Source: Pseudomonas taiwanensis (lineage in GTDB: Bacteria; Pseudomonadota; Gammaproteobacteria; Pseudomonadales; Pseudomonadaceae). Taken from it: a stretch of 64,000 bases of DNA. The translations under genes were made by a program, and so were the position numbers. Below, one piece after another: positions 1 through 6,792 of the stretch (position 1 is its first letter; each line of letters starts with the position of its first letter). The stretch covers positions 62,001 through 126,000 of the forward strand of contig NZ_QJRF01000061.1 in the NCBI RefSeq assembly GCF_013393345.1, written 5' to 3'. The notes below the pieces were generated by a model. That model worked only from the letters and a program-made list of their open reading frames with translations. It did not search any database and was not told where the DNA came from.

Positions 1-322
1 GTACGTGAGCCAGGTCCTGGCCCCGCTCCCAGGCGTCCAGTAGCTCGCGAATACTGGCGATGCTGTAGCCGCGCTCCAGCAACTGGCCGATCAGCCGCAA
101 CCGCGCGAGGTGCTCGCCGTTGTAGATGCCCACCCGCCCGCGACGCTCCGGCGGCGGCAGCAGGCCGCGATCCTGGTAGGCGCGCAGGTTGCGTACCGTG
201 GTGCCGGCCTCAAGGGCCAGTTCGTCCACCGTGTATTCGACGTCCGGCGCTGCCGGGGCCTCGGCGGCCTGGTTGAGGAGCTTGCTGAGAAAGGAGGGGA
301 CATTTTTCATGGGCCGGATCAT
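1..322 (-). CDS. MerR family transcriptional regulator, 5' part (partial)
   Basis: The reading frame runs off the left edge, so only about 107 N-terminal residues are visible. It carries a MerR-type winged HTH: VDELALEAGTTVRNLRAYQ, then DRGLLPPPERRGRVGIYN and a wing with RLRLIGQLLERGYSIASI. This is the family's DNA-binding domain; the effector domain is outside the window, so the inducer cannot be guessed. I prefer the ATG at 322 because a G-rich Shine-Dalgarno-like stretch (326-336) lies just upstream; an in-frame ATG at 310 is the alternative. The gene diverges from the hydrolase operon starting at 572/625, which makes that operon a plausible target (inference). Confidence 0.85.
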   Translation of the reverse strand, partial: MIRPMKNVPSFLSKLLNQAAEAPAAPDVEYTVDELALEAGTTVRNLRAYQDRGLLPPPERRGRVGIYNGEHLARLRLIGQLLERGYSIASIRELLDAWERGQDLAHV

Positions 323-530
323 ATCGCCCCCCCTCTTCCCCCAACAACAGCGTCCGGAAGGGCCCAACCATTGGCTGGACTTGCCATGCCGAACTGCGCC
401 GCATAGCGCCAGAACCCTCTCGAAACCGCTCTGATCCGGGCATTTCCAGCATCAGGTAACGCGGTAACAGCCCTGTCGATGACTGCGGCCAGTCTCTGGC
501 CAGGGGCGGATTGCCTGTTCAAGAATGACC

Positions 531-556
531 GTGACATCGAGTGATGTAACAGTCAC
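531..556. promoter_or_regulatory. Inverted repeat in the divergent MerR/hydrolase intergenic region
   Basis: GTGAC at 531-535 and GTCAC at 552-556 form a dyad with a 16-bp spacer, just upstream of the ribosome-binding site of the 572 leader ORF. It is a candidate operator for the divergent MerR protein. No clear -35/-10 pair with the 19-bp MerR-type spacing could be placed, so this is weak. Confidence 0.25.
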
Positions 557-571
557 GCCACGGAGATCCCC

Positions 572-628
572 ATGTCAGTCCTCATTGCCCAAGACCGCGC
601 CGAGCCCTTCCAGCAGGTGCCCCGATGA
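572..628 (+). CDS. Short leader ORF (18 aa) translationally overlapping the hydrolase
   Basis: An ATG preceded by GGAGAT (562-567) opens an 18-codon frame, MSVLIAQDRAEPFQQVPR, whose TGA overlaps the ATG of the next gene (ATGA at 625-628). The hydrolase has no strong ribosome-binding site of its own, so this ORF could deliver ribosomes by coupling. The peptide is not recognised. It may be a leader peptide or the remnant of a larger upstream gene. Confidence 0.4.
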   Translation: MSVLIAQDRAEPFQQVPR

Positions 629-1560
629 ACGCCCCATTGCTGGAACCCCAACGATTCGCCGTAAAGGGCGACGGCGTCGAACTGGCCGCCTACCGCTGGG
701 GCAATGCCAGCGGCCCGACCCTGCTGCTGGTGCATGGCTACCCGGACAATCACGCCGTCTGGCTGCCGCTGATCCGCGAGTTGGCGGTGGATCACCAGAT
801 CATCGCCTATGACGTGCGCGGCGCAGGTGCCTCGGACATCCCGAGCAAGACCCGCGACTATCGACTGGCCAGGCTGGCCAATGACCTGGAAGCCGTAGTC
901 AGGGTCGCCAGCCCGGATCGCCCGGTGCATCTGGTGGCCCATGACTGGGGCTCGATCCAGTCATGGGAAGCGGTGACCGAACCGCGCATCCAGCCGCTGC
1001 TGGCTTCCTACACGACGATCTCCGGCCCTTGCCTCGACCATGTGGGCCACTGGATGCGTGCACGCTTGAAAGAGCGGCGCGCGAGTGCGCTCGGCCGGGT
1101 GATCGGGCAACTGGTGAGCTCCTGGTACATCGGATTCTTCCATACACCGCTGGTGCCGGAACTGCTCTGGCGCTCCGGCCTCGCCCGCGCCTGGCCGACG
1201 CTGCTGCAGCGGCTGGAAGGGGTGCGCGAATCGCGCCCCAATCCGACCCAGGCGTCCGATGGACAGCATGGGGTCAAGCTCTACCGCGCCAACTTCATCA
1301 CCAGCCTGTTCCGTCCGCGCCTGCGTCGCACCGATGTGCCGGTGCAACTGATCGTGCCCACCCGGGACCGTTTCGTGCGCCCGCAGCTCTTCCAGGACCT
1401 GCAGCATTGGGCGCCCCGGCTGTGGCGCCGCGAAGTGGCCGCCGGGCACTGGCAACTGATGGCCGACCCCACTCGCCTGGCGGGTTGGCTCCGTGAATTC
1501 GTCAGCCACCTGGAAAGTGGAGACACCAGCCGCGTCGTGCAGCTGGGCCTGCCCGCTTGA
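625..1560 (+). CDS. Alpha/beta hydrolase, epoxide hydrolase-like
   Basis: This 311-residue protein has the alpha/beta-hydrolase fold motifs in order: the oxyanion HGYP (37-40), the nucleophile elbow AHDWGS with Asp107, the acid region PTRD (Asp248) and the catalytic His275 in AAGHW. An aspartate nucleophile followed by Trp is typical of epoxide hydrolases and haloalkane dehalogenases rather than of serine esterases. It resembles the N-terminal half of EphD-type proteins, which are often fused to a short-chain dehydrogenase; no such domain follows here. The gene overlaps an 18-codon leader by ATGA and is followed after 10 bp by a PF10118 protein, so the two probably form one operon divergent from the MerR gene. 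The substrate is unknown. Confidence 0.85.
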   Translation: MNAPLLEPQRFAVKGDGVELAAYRWGNASGPTLLLVHGYPDNHAVWLPLIRELAVDHQIIAYDVRGAGASDIPSKTRDYRLARLANDLEAVVRVASPDRPVHLVAHDWGSIQSWEAVTEPRIQPLLASYTTISGPCLDHVGHWMRARLKERRASALGRVIGQLVSSWYIGFFHTPLVPELLWRSGLARAWPTLLQRLEGVRESRPNPTQASDGQHGVKLYRANFITSLFRPRLRRTDVPVQLIVPTRDRFVRPQLFQDLQHWAPRLWRREVAAGHWQLMADPTRLAGWLREFVSHLESGDTSRVVQLGLPA

Positions 1561-1570
1561 GGAGCCGTCC

Positions 1571-2449
1571 GTGAACCCACCGCATCATCGCCTCGAACAG
1601 CGCAAGGTGCGCTTCGATTTCGCCGACACGCCGCTGCACTGGGTGCCGGGGGAGCCGGAGGCCTCGCACATCATGAACACCCTGCACCTGATCCTTCCGG
1701 CGGGGGAGTTCTGGTTCTGCCGGGTCTACAACAAGGCCCTGCCGCTGATTACCGATGAGCGGCTACGCGAGGACGTGCGCGGCTTCGTGCGCCAGGAAGC
1801 GCAACACGCCCGCGCCCACGACAGTGCGCTGGCACCCTATCTGGAACGCCACGGAATCGATCCAACACCCTTCACCCGAGGCATCTACTGGCTGTTCGAG
1901 AAGGTGCTGTGCGATTACCCCCTGGGCGAAAGCACCCTCACCCGCTGGCTGCAACCCTGGTGGCTGCGCCAACGGGTCGGGCTGATCGCTGCGGTGGAGC
2001 ATTTCACCTGTGTTCTGGGCAACTGGATCATCACCACCCGCAGTCTGGACGCTGCCGACCCGGTGATGCTCGACCTGTTGCGCTGGCACGGCGCCGAGGA
2101 AGTGGAGCACCGCTGCGTGGCCCACGACCTGCACGTGCACCTCACGGGCAGCCTGCTGATGCGCTGGTTCTACATGCTGGTGGCCAGTGGTGCGCTGATC
2201 TTCCTGTTCAGCCGCTCCATGCGCACGCTGATGCGCCAGGACCCGGCCACCCGCAATCACCGGGGTTTTCTGCGTCTCTGGCATGCCCTGGGCAAGCGCG
2301 ACATGCTGCCGCCGATGGGCAGCATCGGCGTGGCGGTACTGCGCTACTTCCGGCCGGACTTCCACCCTCGCACCGAAGGGGACCTGCAGGTGGCGCTGGA
2401 TTACCTGGCCAGTTCGCCGGCGGCGCGAAGGGCGGCGGAGGCGAGTTGA
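1571..2449 (+). CDS. PF10118 'metal-dependent hydrolase' family protein with a di-iron ligand pattern
   Basis: The start is GTG at 1571, with TGAGGAG at 1558-1564 as a strong ribosome-binding site; upstream in-frame codons overlap the preceding gene. The 292-residue product matches the family usually labelled metal-dependent hydrolase (PF10118). Its acidic and histidine residues fall in the order Glu46, Glu76-x2-His79, Glu143, Glu177-x2-His180. That is the ligand arrangement of ferritin-like or R2-type di-iron carboxylate proteins. A hydrophobic segment lies at about 195-215. It is co-oriented with the hydrolase and probably co-transcribed. No substrate can be inferred. Confidence 0.8.
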   Translation: MNPPHHRLEQRKVRFDFADTPLHWVPGEPEASHIMNTLHLILPAGEFWFCRVYNKALPLITDERLREDVRGFVRQEAQHARAHDSALAPYLERHGIDPTPFTRGIYWLFEKVLCDYPLGESTLTRWLQPWWLRQRVGLIAAVEHFTCVLGNWIITTRSLDAADPVMLDLLRWHGAEEVEHRCVAHDLHVHLTGSLLMRWFYMLVASGALIFLFSRSMRTLMRQDPATRNHRGFLRLWHALGKRDMLPPMGSIGVAVLRYFRPDFHPRTEGDLQVALDYLASSPAARRAAEAS

Positions 2450-2507
2450 AGCTGGTGGGATGAAATTATGCGCGATGGGGAGGAAGGTGTGGCCGAGAAG
2501 TCCGTCG

Positions 2508-2726
2508 CCCTCACCCCTACCCCCCGCTCTGCGCCCCGGCCTGATCGCTTCGCGCTCAGTCGTTCATCGGCACCGGAAGCGGTGCTTCCGAAAGCGTGCC
2601 TCTTCACCCCAAAGGGCGAGGGGTGACTCGCGCCGGCCGCTCCGTGCCATCCGGCAGACACCTTTCCTGTGGGAGCGAATTCATTCGCGAATCGTAGGTT
2701 GTGGCTGAGCTACGCGAAGCCCAACA
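2508..2726. repeat. Composite intergenic repeat region (REP and long-armed palindrome)
   Basis: The 295-bp gap between the PF10118 gene and rmuC has no convincing gene. It holds a split palindrome (CCCTCACCCCTACCCC at 2508-2523 against GGGCGAGGGGTGA near 2614-2626), a Pseudomonas REP unit (TGTGGGAGCGAATTCATTCG, 2669-2688) and a second unit beginning GTAGGTTG at 2694. Related units recur at 6537-6760, 19301-19340 and 63563-63638. Since the flanking genes converge, these hairpins probably serve as terminators. Confidence 0.6.
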
Positions 2727-2744
2727 ATCGGGCCCCGTGAGGGC

Positions 2745-4220
2745 TCACCCCTCGAACTGCTCATCCAGTAACGGCAAACCCGCCGCTCTTTCCAGCAGAT
2801 CATTGGGAATGCTCTTGCTGGCACGGGCGCCGAGCAGCTTGAGGTTTTCCACACGGCTGATCAGGTTGCCGCGGCCATCCACCAGCTTGTTGCGGGCATT
2901 GGCGTAAGCCTTGTCGAGCTGTTGCAGGCGGCTGCCCATTTCGTCCAGGTCCTGGACGAAGGCGACGAACTTGTCATACAGCGCCCCGGCGCGTTCGGCG
3001 ATTTCGCGGGCGTTCTGGCTTTGCCGTTCCTGGCGCCACAGGCTGTCGATCACGCGCAGGGTGGCCAACAGAGTGGTCGGGCTGACGATGACGATGTGCT
3101 GCTCGAAGGCTTCCTGGAACAGGCCCGGATCCGCCTGCAAGGCGGCGGCGAAAGCCGCTTCGATGGGCACGAACAGCAGCACGAAGTCGAGGCTGTGCAG
3201 GCCCTCCAGGCGCTGGTAATCCTTCACCGACAAACCTTTCAGATGACTGCGCAAGGACAGCACGTGCTGCTTCAGCGCCAGGCTGCGGGTCGCTTCGTCT
3301 TCGGCGGCGATCAAGGTCTGGTAGGCCGTCAGGCTGACCTTCGCGTCCACGACGACCTGCTTGTCCCCCGGCAGCTGTATCAGCACGTCGGGCTGGAAGC
3401 GTTCGCCCTCGGCGCTCTTCAGGCTGACCTGGGTCTGGTACTCGCGGCCCTTCTCCAGGCCGGCGTGTTCCAGCACCCGTTCCAGCACCAGCTCGCCCCA
3501 GTTGCCCTGGGTCTTCTGGCCCTTCAGAGCGCGGGTGAGGTTCGTGGCTTCATCGCCCAGGCGCTGGTTGAGCTGTTGCAGGCGCTCCAGTTCCTTGCCA
3601 AGGGAGAATCGCTCGCGGGCCTCCTGTTGATAGCTTTCTTCCACCCGCTTCTCGAAGGCCTGGATGCGCTCCTTGAGTGGATCGAGCAACTGGCCGAGAC
3701 GCTGCTGGCTGGTTTCGGCGAAACGCTGTTCGCGTTCGTCGAAGATCTTCCCGGCCAGTTCCGCGAATTGTGCGCGCAGGTCGTCGCGGGCCGCCTGCAA
3801 GTCGCCAAGGCGCTGCTCATGGGCTTCGCGCTGCTCGCGCAGTTCGGCCTCCAGGCCAGCGCGGTCGGCATCCAGGCGGCGCAGTTCGGCATCCTTGCGC
3901 TCACGTTCCTGGTTCCAGGCCAGCAAGGCTTCCCGGGCGCTCTGGCGCTCGACCCCGAGCAGCTCGGCCTCGCGGCGCAGGGCCGCCAGTTCGGCCTGCT
4001 GGGCGGCATTCAAGTGGTTGAGCTCGCGGTTTTCGTCGCGACTGTCATCCAGTTGCACCGCGAGGCCATCCTGGGCCAGTTGGGCATTGGCCAGGCGCTC
4101 TTCAAGCAGCGTCTGTTCGGTTTGCAGGGCAGTGAGCTTGCGTTGCTGCTGCCAGGCCAGGCCCAGCAGGGGCACGGCGGCCGCCAACAGGCCGATCAAC
4201 AGGTTGGGGTCTAGGGGCAT
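2745..4220 (-). CDS. rmuC: DNA recombination protein RmuC
   Basis: This 491-residue protein has the RmuC layout: an N-terminal membrane helix (LLIGLLAAAVPLLGLAW, about 7-23), a long coiled coil rich in Glu, Arg, Gln and Ala (about 25-220), and the conserved nuclease-like domain (GNWGELVLERVLEHAGL, PDVLIQLPGDKQVVVDAKVS, FVPIEAAF). RmuC limits recombination between inverted repeats in E. coli; the catalytic activity is inferred from the PD-(D/E)XK-like fold. The ATG at 4220 gives full length. The gene is transcribed away from the Sel1-repeat gene, 72 bp upstream on the same strand. Confidence 0.93.
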   Translation of the reverse strand: MPLDPNLLIGLLAAAVPLLGLAWQQQRKLTALQTEQTLLEERLANAQLAQDGLAVQLDDSRDENRELNHLNAAQQAELAALRREAELLGVERQSAREALLAWNQERERKDAELRRLDADRAGLEAELREQREAHEQRLGDLQAARDDLRAQFAELAGKIFDEREQRFAETSQQRLGQLLDPLKERIQAFEKRVEESYQQEARERFSLGKELERLQQLNQRLGDEATNLTRALKGQKTQGNWGELVLERVLEHAGLEKGREYQTQVSLKSAEGERFQPDVLIQLPGDKQVVVDAKVSLTAYQTLIAAEDEATRSLALKQHVLSLRSHLKGLSVKDYQRLEGLHSLDFVLLFVPIEAAFAAALQADPGLFQEAFEQHIVIVSPTTLLATLRVIDSLWRQERQSQNAREIAERAGALYDKFVAFVQDLDEMGSRLQQLDKAYANARNKLVDGRGNLISRVENLKLLGARASKSIPNDLLERAAGLPLLDEQFEG

Positions 4221-4292
4221 GAGCGGCTCCGCGCTGGAATGCCGGGAGTATACCCAGCGGCGCGGGGCGCGATCAGGGCAGTGCGATCAGGG

Positions 4293-4697
4293 TTAAAGCG
4301 AGAGGCTGCCGAGCAGGCGTTTGGCTTCGTGGGAACCCTGGGCGGCGGCCTGCTCAAGCCAGTGGCGGGCCTGTTCCGGCTCGTTGATGCGCGGCTGGCT
4401 GCACAGGCGGCCGAGTTCGAGTTGCGCGCGGCGGTCGCCGGCGCGGGCGGCCTGGCGCAGCAGGTCCAGGCCGATGCGGCGGTCACGCTGGTTGCCGCAA
4501 TCGCGGCAGAGCATCTGTCCCAGGCGGCTCTGAGCCGCGACCACGCCTTCTCGCGCCGGCTGCTTGAGCAGGTTGCCGGCGATGCGTTTCACGCTGGGCG
4601 CCTGGCCCAGGCGTGGGCTGTCCAGCAACCAGAGGGCGACCCGGGTCGGCAGGGTTTGCTGGTTGGAAACGGTTTGGGCGGGGACGCGATACTTCAT
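4293..4697 (-). CDS. Sel1-repeat family protein
   Basis: The C-terminal half contains Sel1/TPR-like repeats (AQSRLGQMLCRD..., GLDLLRQAARAGDRRAQLELG, ARHWLEQAAAQGSHEAKRLLG), which act as helical scaffolds in this family. I chose the internal ATG at 4697, giving 134 residues beginning MKYRVPAQTVSNQQ, because the 36 codons upstream look non-coding and contain an A/T run at 4740-4747. No signal peptide is evident, so it is probably cytoplasmic. No partner or role can be deduced. It lies upstream of rmuC on the same strand. Confidence 0.7.
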   Translation of the reverse strand: MKYRVPAQTVSNQQTLPTRVALWLLDSPRLGQAPSVKRIAGNLLKQPAREGVVAAQSRLGQMLCRDCGNQRDRRIGLDLLRQAARAGDRRAQLELGRLCSQPRINEPEQARHWLEQAAAQGSHEAKRLLGSLSL

Positions 4698-5271
4698 GAA
4701 ACGGGGCAGGGTGGCCGGAAAGGCGCGCAACTCTACTCCTTTTTTTTGGCAGGTAAAGTCTTGCAATTGCCGGAGGTCGCGTTCTAGAGCAACTGCTCGG
4801 GACAATCCACAGAACCTGTGGATAACTCTGTGAAGAAGATGCTCGAAACGTCACCAAGTGCTCATGGATCGTGGGCTCCGTTCAAACTGATGGTTTTTTC
4901 ACCAATTATAAAATTCCTTATTTTTCATGTAGTTACGAATAGATCACTGAGAATCAAGCGCTTACGGAGCTTTTCGAGGGCGTTTTGCGAGGCTGCTTCC
5001 CGACTGTGCACAACTTCAACCTGTCAATACCTGGCTTGCCCCGTTGCGGGGCATTTCCCTCTGAAAAGCGCCTGGAGCCGGTGTTGCACGGGCGTTCCAG
5101 GCAGCGACGAATGGCACGAAAAAGGGTCTGTGGGGACCTTTCCAAAGCTGGTACGGACGTACTTCTGCGCCAACTCTGTGCACAAGTTCGTGCCTGACTT
5201 GTACGGACCCTTTCCCGCAGCCCCATGAAGGCTCTTAGAATGCTCAGCCTCTCCTTCGAACGCGCCTGCCC
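4698..5271. other. 574-bp intergenic region with an A+T-rich core and a palindrome
   Basis: No gene is supported here. It contains one DnaA-box-like TGTGGATAA (4817-4825), a strikingly A+T-rich stretch (4890-4945) unlike the rest of the window, two copies of TGTGCACAA (about 5006 and 5178), and a palindrome GTACGGACGTAC (5151-5162). It separates the divergent Sel1-repeat and GreA/GreB-type genes, so their promoters should be here; no unambiguous -35/-10 pair was seen. Confidence 0.5.
5151..5162. promoter_or_regulatory. Palindrome GTACG-GA-CGTAC, copy 1
   Basis: A perfect 5-bp inverted repeat with a 2-bp centre lies 110 bp upstream of the GreA/GreB-family gene. The same 12 bases recur at 51977-51988 upstream of an unrelated gene. 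A partial copy (TTGTACGGACCC) lies near 5200. A protein-binding site is inferred, not shown. Confidence 0.3.
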
Positions 5272-5754
5272 ATGGACAAGATCCGCATTCACCGCCTGAT
5301 CCTCGACAAGCTCGCCGTCGACCTGCAACTGCTGCAACGCGCGGCGCAGGCCGCCTACGAGGCGGCGACCCACGAGGAAAACATCGCCGAGAACAAGTAC
5401 GACACCCTCGGCCTCGAGGCTTCCTACCTGGCCACCGGGCAGGCGCGCCGTGCCGCCGAGATCAAACAGGCGCTGAGCCTGTTCGAGAACCTCAGCCTGC
5501 GCCCGTTCGACCCGGCGCGCGGTATCCAGCTCAGTGCCCTCGTGCTGCTGGCGGCGGAGGACGGTAGCGAACAACGGCTGTTCCTCGGCCCCGAGGCGGC
5601 GGGCCTGAAGGTGGTGGACGCGGGCGAGGAAATCACCGTGATCAGCCCCCGCTCTCCGCTGGGCCAGGCCTTGCTGGGCAAGGTCGAAGGCGCCGAAGTG
5701 ACCCTGACCATCGGCAATAGCCAGCAGACCTTCGAGGTGCTGGAGGTACACTGA
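5272..5754 (+). CDS. GreA/GreB family elongation factor-like protein
   Basis: The 160-residue product has an N-terminal helical region (about 1-70, including EENIAENKYDTLGLEASYLA) and a C-terminal GreA/GreB FKBP-like domain (about 80-158) ending ITVISPRSPLGQALLGKVEG and a final beta strand EVLEVH. Gre factors bind RNA polymerase and stimulate transcript cleavage. This one is a shorter, divergent relative found in pseudomonads, and the acidic tip residues cannot be assigned with certainty, so cleavage activity is unproven. It is followed 29 bp downstream by a small membrane protein on the same strand. Confidence 0.8.
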   Translation: MDKIRIHRLILDKLAVDLQLLQRAAQAAYEAATHEENIAENKYDTLGLEASYLATGQARRAAEIKQALSLFENLSLRPFDPARGIQLSALVLLAAEDGSEQRLFLGPEAAGLKVVDAGEEITVISPRSPLGQALLGKVEGAEVTLTIGNSQQTFEVLEVH

Positions 5755-5783
5755 TTCCTGCCGCCCCACGCTTCGGAGGCTCC

Positions 5784-6194
5784 ATGGCTCGCCCACGTCG
5801 CATCCTGCGCATCAGTTTCAATCCGCTGGTCCTGACCCTCAGCGTCGCCCTCGGCGTATGGCTCGGTTTCATCGCTATCGGCCTGACCACCTACCTGGGT
5901 TACCAGCTCTACATGGCCGATAACGAGGCCCCGGCAGCCCAGGTGTTCACGCCGCCGCCCGCCCCGCCGCAACCTGCCCCCGAACCTGCGCCAGTGCCGC
6001 AAGGCTCGGGTGAAGAGCGCCTGCAGAAGTACGAGGAGAACTACAACGCCACCCAGCGCGCGGACAACGAGCGCCTGGAACGGCTGGAGGAGCAACGTCG
6101 GCTGAACGACGCCAAGTGCCAGTTCTGGACCGAGCAGTACCGCAATGCACCGACTGCCAAGGCCAAGCGCAACATGGACCAGGAGTGCGGGTAG
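5784..6194 (+). CDS. Small inner-membrane protein with proline-rich and coiled-coil segments
   Basis: The 136-residue protein has an arginine-rich N terminus, one strong membrane helix (about 13-42), a Pro/Ala-rich linker (PPPAPPQPAPEPAPVPQ, about 54-70) and a charged helical C-terminal part ending in two cysteines (DAKCQFW and DQECG). GGAGG stands just upstream of the ATG. The layout suggests a membrane-anchored periplasmic protein similar to conserved hypotheticals of pseudomonads. No function is known to me. Confidence 0.75.
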   Translation: MARPRRILRISFNPLVLTLSVALGVWLGFIAIGLTTYLGYQLYMADNEAPAAQVFTPPPAPPQPAPEPAPVPQGSGEERLQKYEENYNATQRADNERLERLEEQRRLNDAKCQFWTEQYRNAPTAKAKRNMDQECG

Positions 6195-6315
6195 GCGTCT
6201 CGTCCGGTTCCTGGGTTCAAGCCGACCAAAGGCAGCCTGGTTCAAGCGGCCGTCACATTGGCCCGGCTAGACTCAGGGCGTGCGCTCTCCACTTTGGCGC
6301 CAGAGGCGGTTTGCA

Positions 6316-6501
6316 ATGGGTCCCGAAATCTTCATAGCCCTGATGATCATGGGTTGGCTGCTGGCAGCGGTCGCGCTGCTGTGGGCCATGCTCAGAATCT
6401 CCCACCATCACCACCACCATCACATCCGGCCTTCGCCGCCCCACTCCACCCGCTCGTTCCGACGGCATAAGGCGAAACACACGCCGGTTACTCCGCACTG
6501 A
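6316..6501 (+). CDS. Small membrane protein with a natural heptahistidine tract
   Basis: From the ATG at 6316, preceded by AGAGGCGG at 6302-6309, the 61-residue frame has one membrane helix (EIFIALMIMGWLLAAVALLWAML, about 3-25), then seven consecutive histidines (residues 30-36, codons 6403-6423) and a basic tail (SFRRHKAKH). An in-frame ATG at 6280 would add 12 residues but lacks a better ribosome-binding site. The His run after a membrane segment could bind metal; that is inference. The G+C-rich hairpin just downstream supports an end of transcription here. Confidence 0.55.
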   Translation: MGPEIFIALMIMGWLLAAVALLWAMLRISHHHHHHHIRPSPPHSTRSFRRHKAKHTPVTPH

Positions 6502-6512
6502 ACTTCTCGCAA

Positions 6513-6541
6513 CGCCAAGGGGGCGCAACGCGCCCTTGGCG
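6513..6541. terminator. Hairpin downstream of the His-tract gene
   Basis: CGCCAAGGG at 6513-6521 pairs with CCCTTGGCG at 6533-6541, with further G/C pairing inside. There is no T-tract, so it may be a REP-type hairpin acting as a weak bidirectional terminator. Confidence 0.45.
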
Positions 6542-6760
6542 AATGAATTCGCCCCTACAAAATCCGCCAATGTGCCGGCATTTTTGGCGAACTGCGCGTT
6601 TGTAGGATGGGTGGAGCTTGCGATACCCATCGCCCTTGCCCTGTGGGAGCGATTTCAATCGCGAATGAATTCGCCCCCACAAAAGAATGGCCTGCAGAAC
6701 ACCCCTATAGAAAAGCGGCGACCTCGATGGTCAGCTCAAAGGCAAATCGCTCCCACAGAA
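6537..6760. repeat. REP-type repeat cluster
   Basis: The 291-bp gap before the 3' end of dnaE2 is filled by REP units: GGCGAATGAATTCGCCCC (6537-6554), a GTAGGATGGGTGGAGC unit (6602-6631), a long REP (6642-6681, TGTGGGAGCGATTTCAATCG followed by an EcoRI-centred palindrome) and an inverted copy AATCGCTCCCACAG (6744-6757). No gene is supported. The units resemble those at 2669 and 19301. Confidence 0.65.
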
Positions 6761-6792
6761 ATTTCTGGAATACGGCAGCGATCTGCATCGAT

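Noticed and set aside
4817-4825. DnaA box TGTGGATAA as part of a replication origin
   Set aside because: A single box without rpmH/dnaA neighbours or a box cluster. hda elsewhere does not mark an origin.
5112-5127. TGGCACG as a sigma-54 -24 element
   Set aside because: The required GC at -12 is missing (the sequence continues AAAAAGGG).
6403-6423. His run as vector or tag contamination
   Set aside because: The codons are mixed, the frame continues natively on both sides and the flanks are normal genome sequence.
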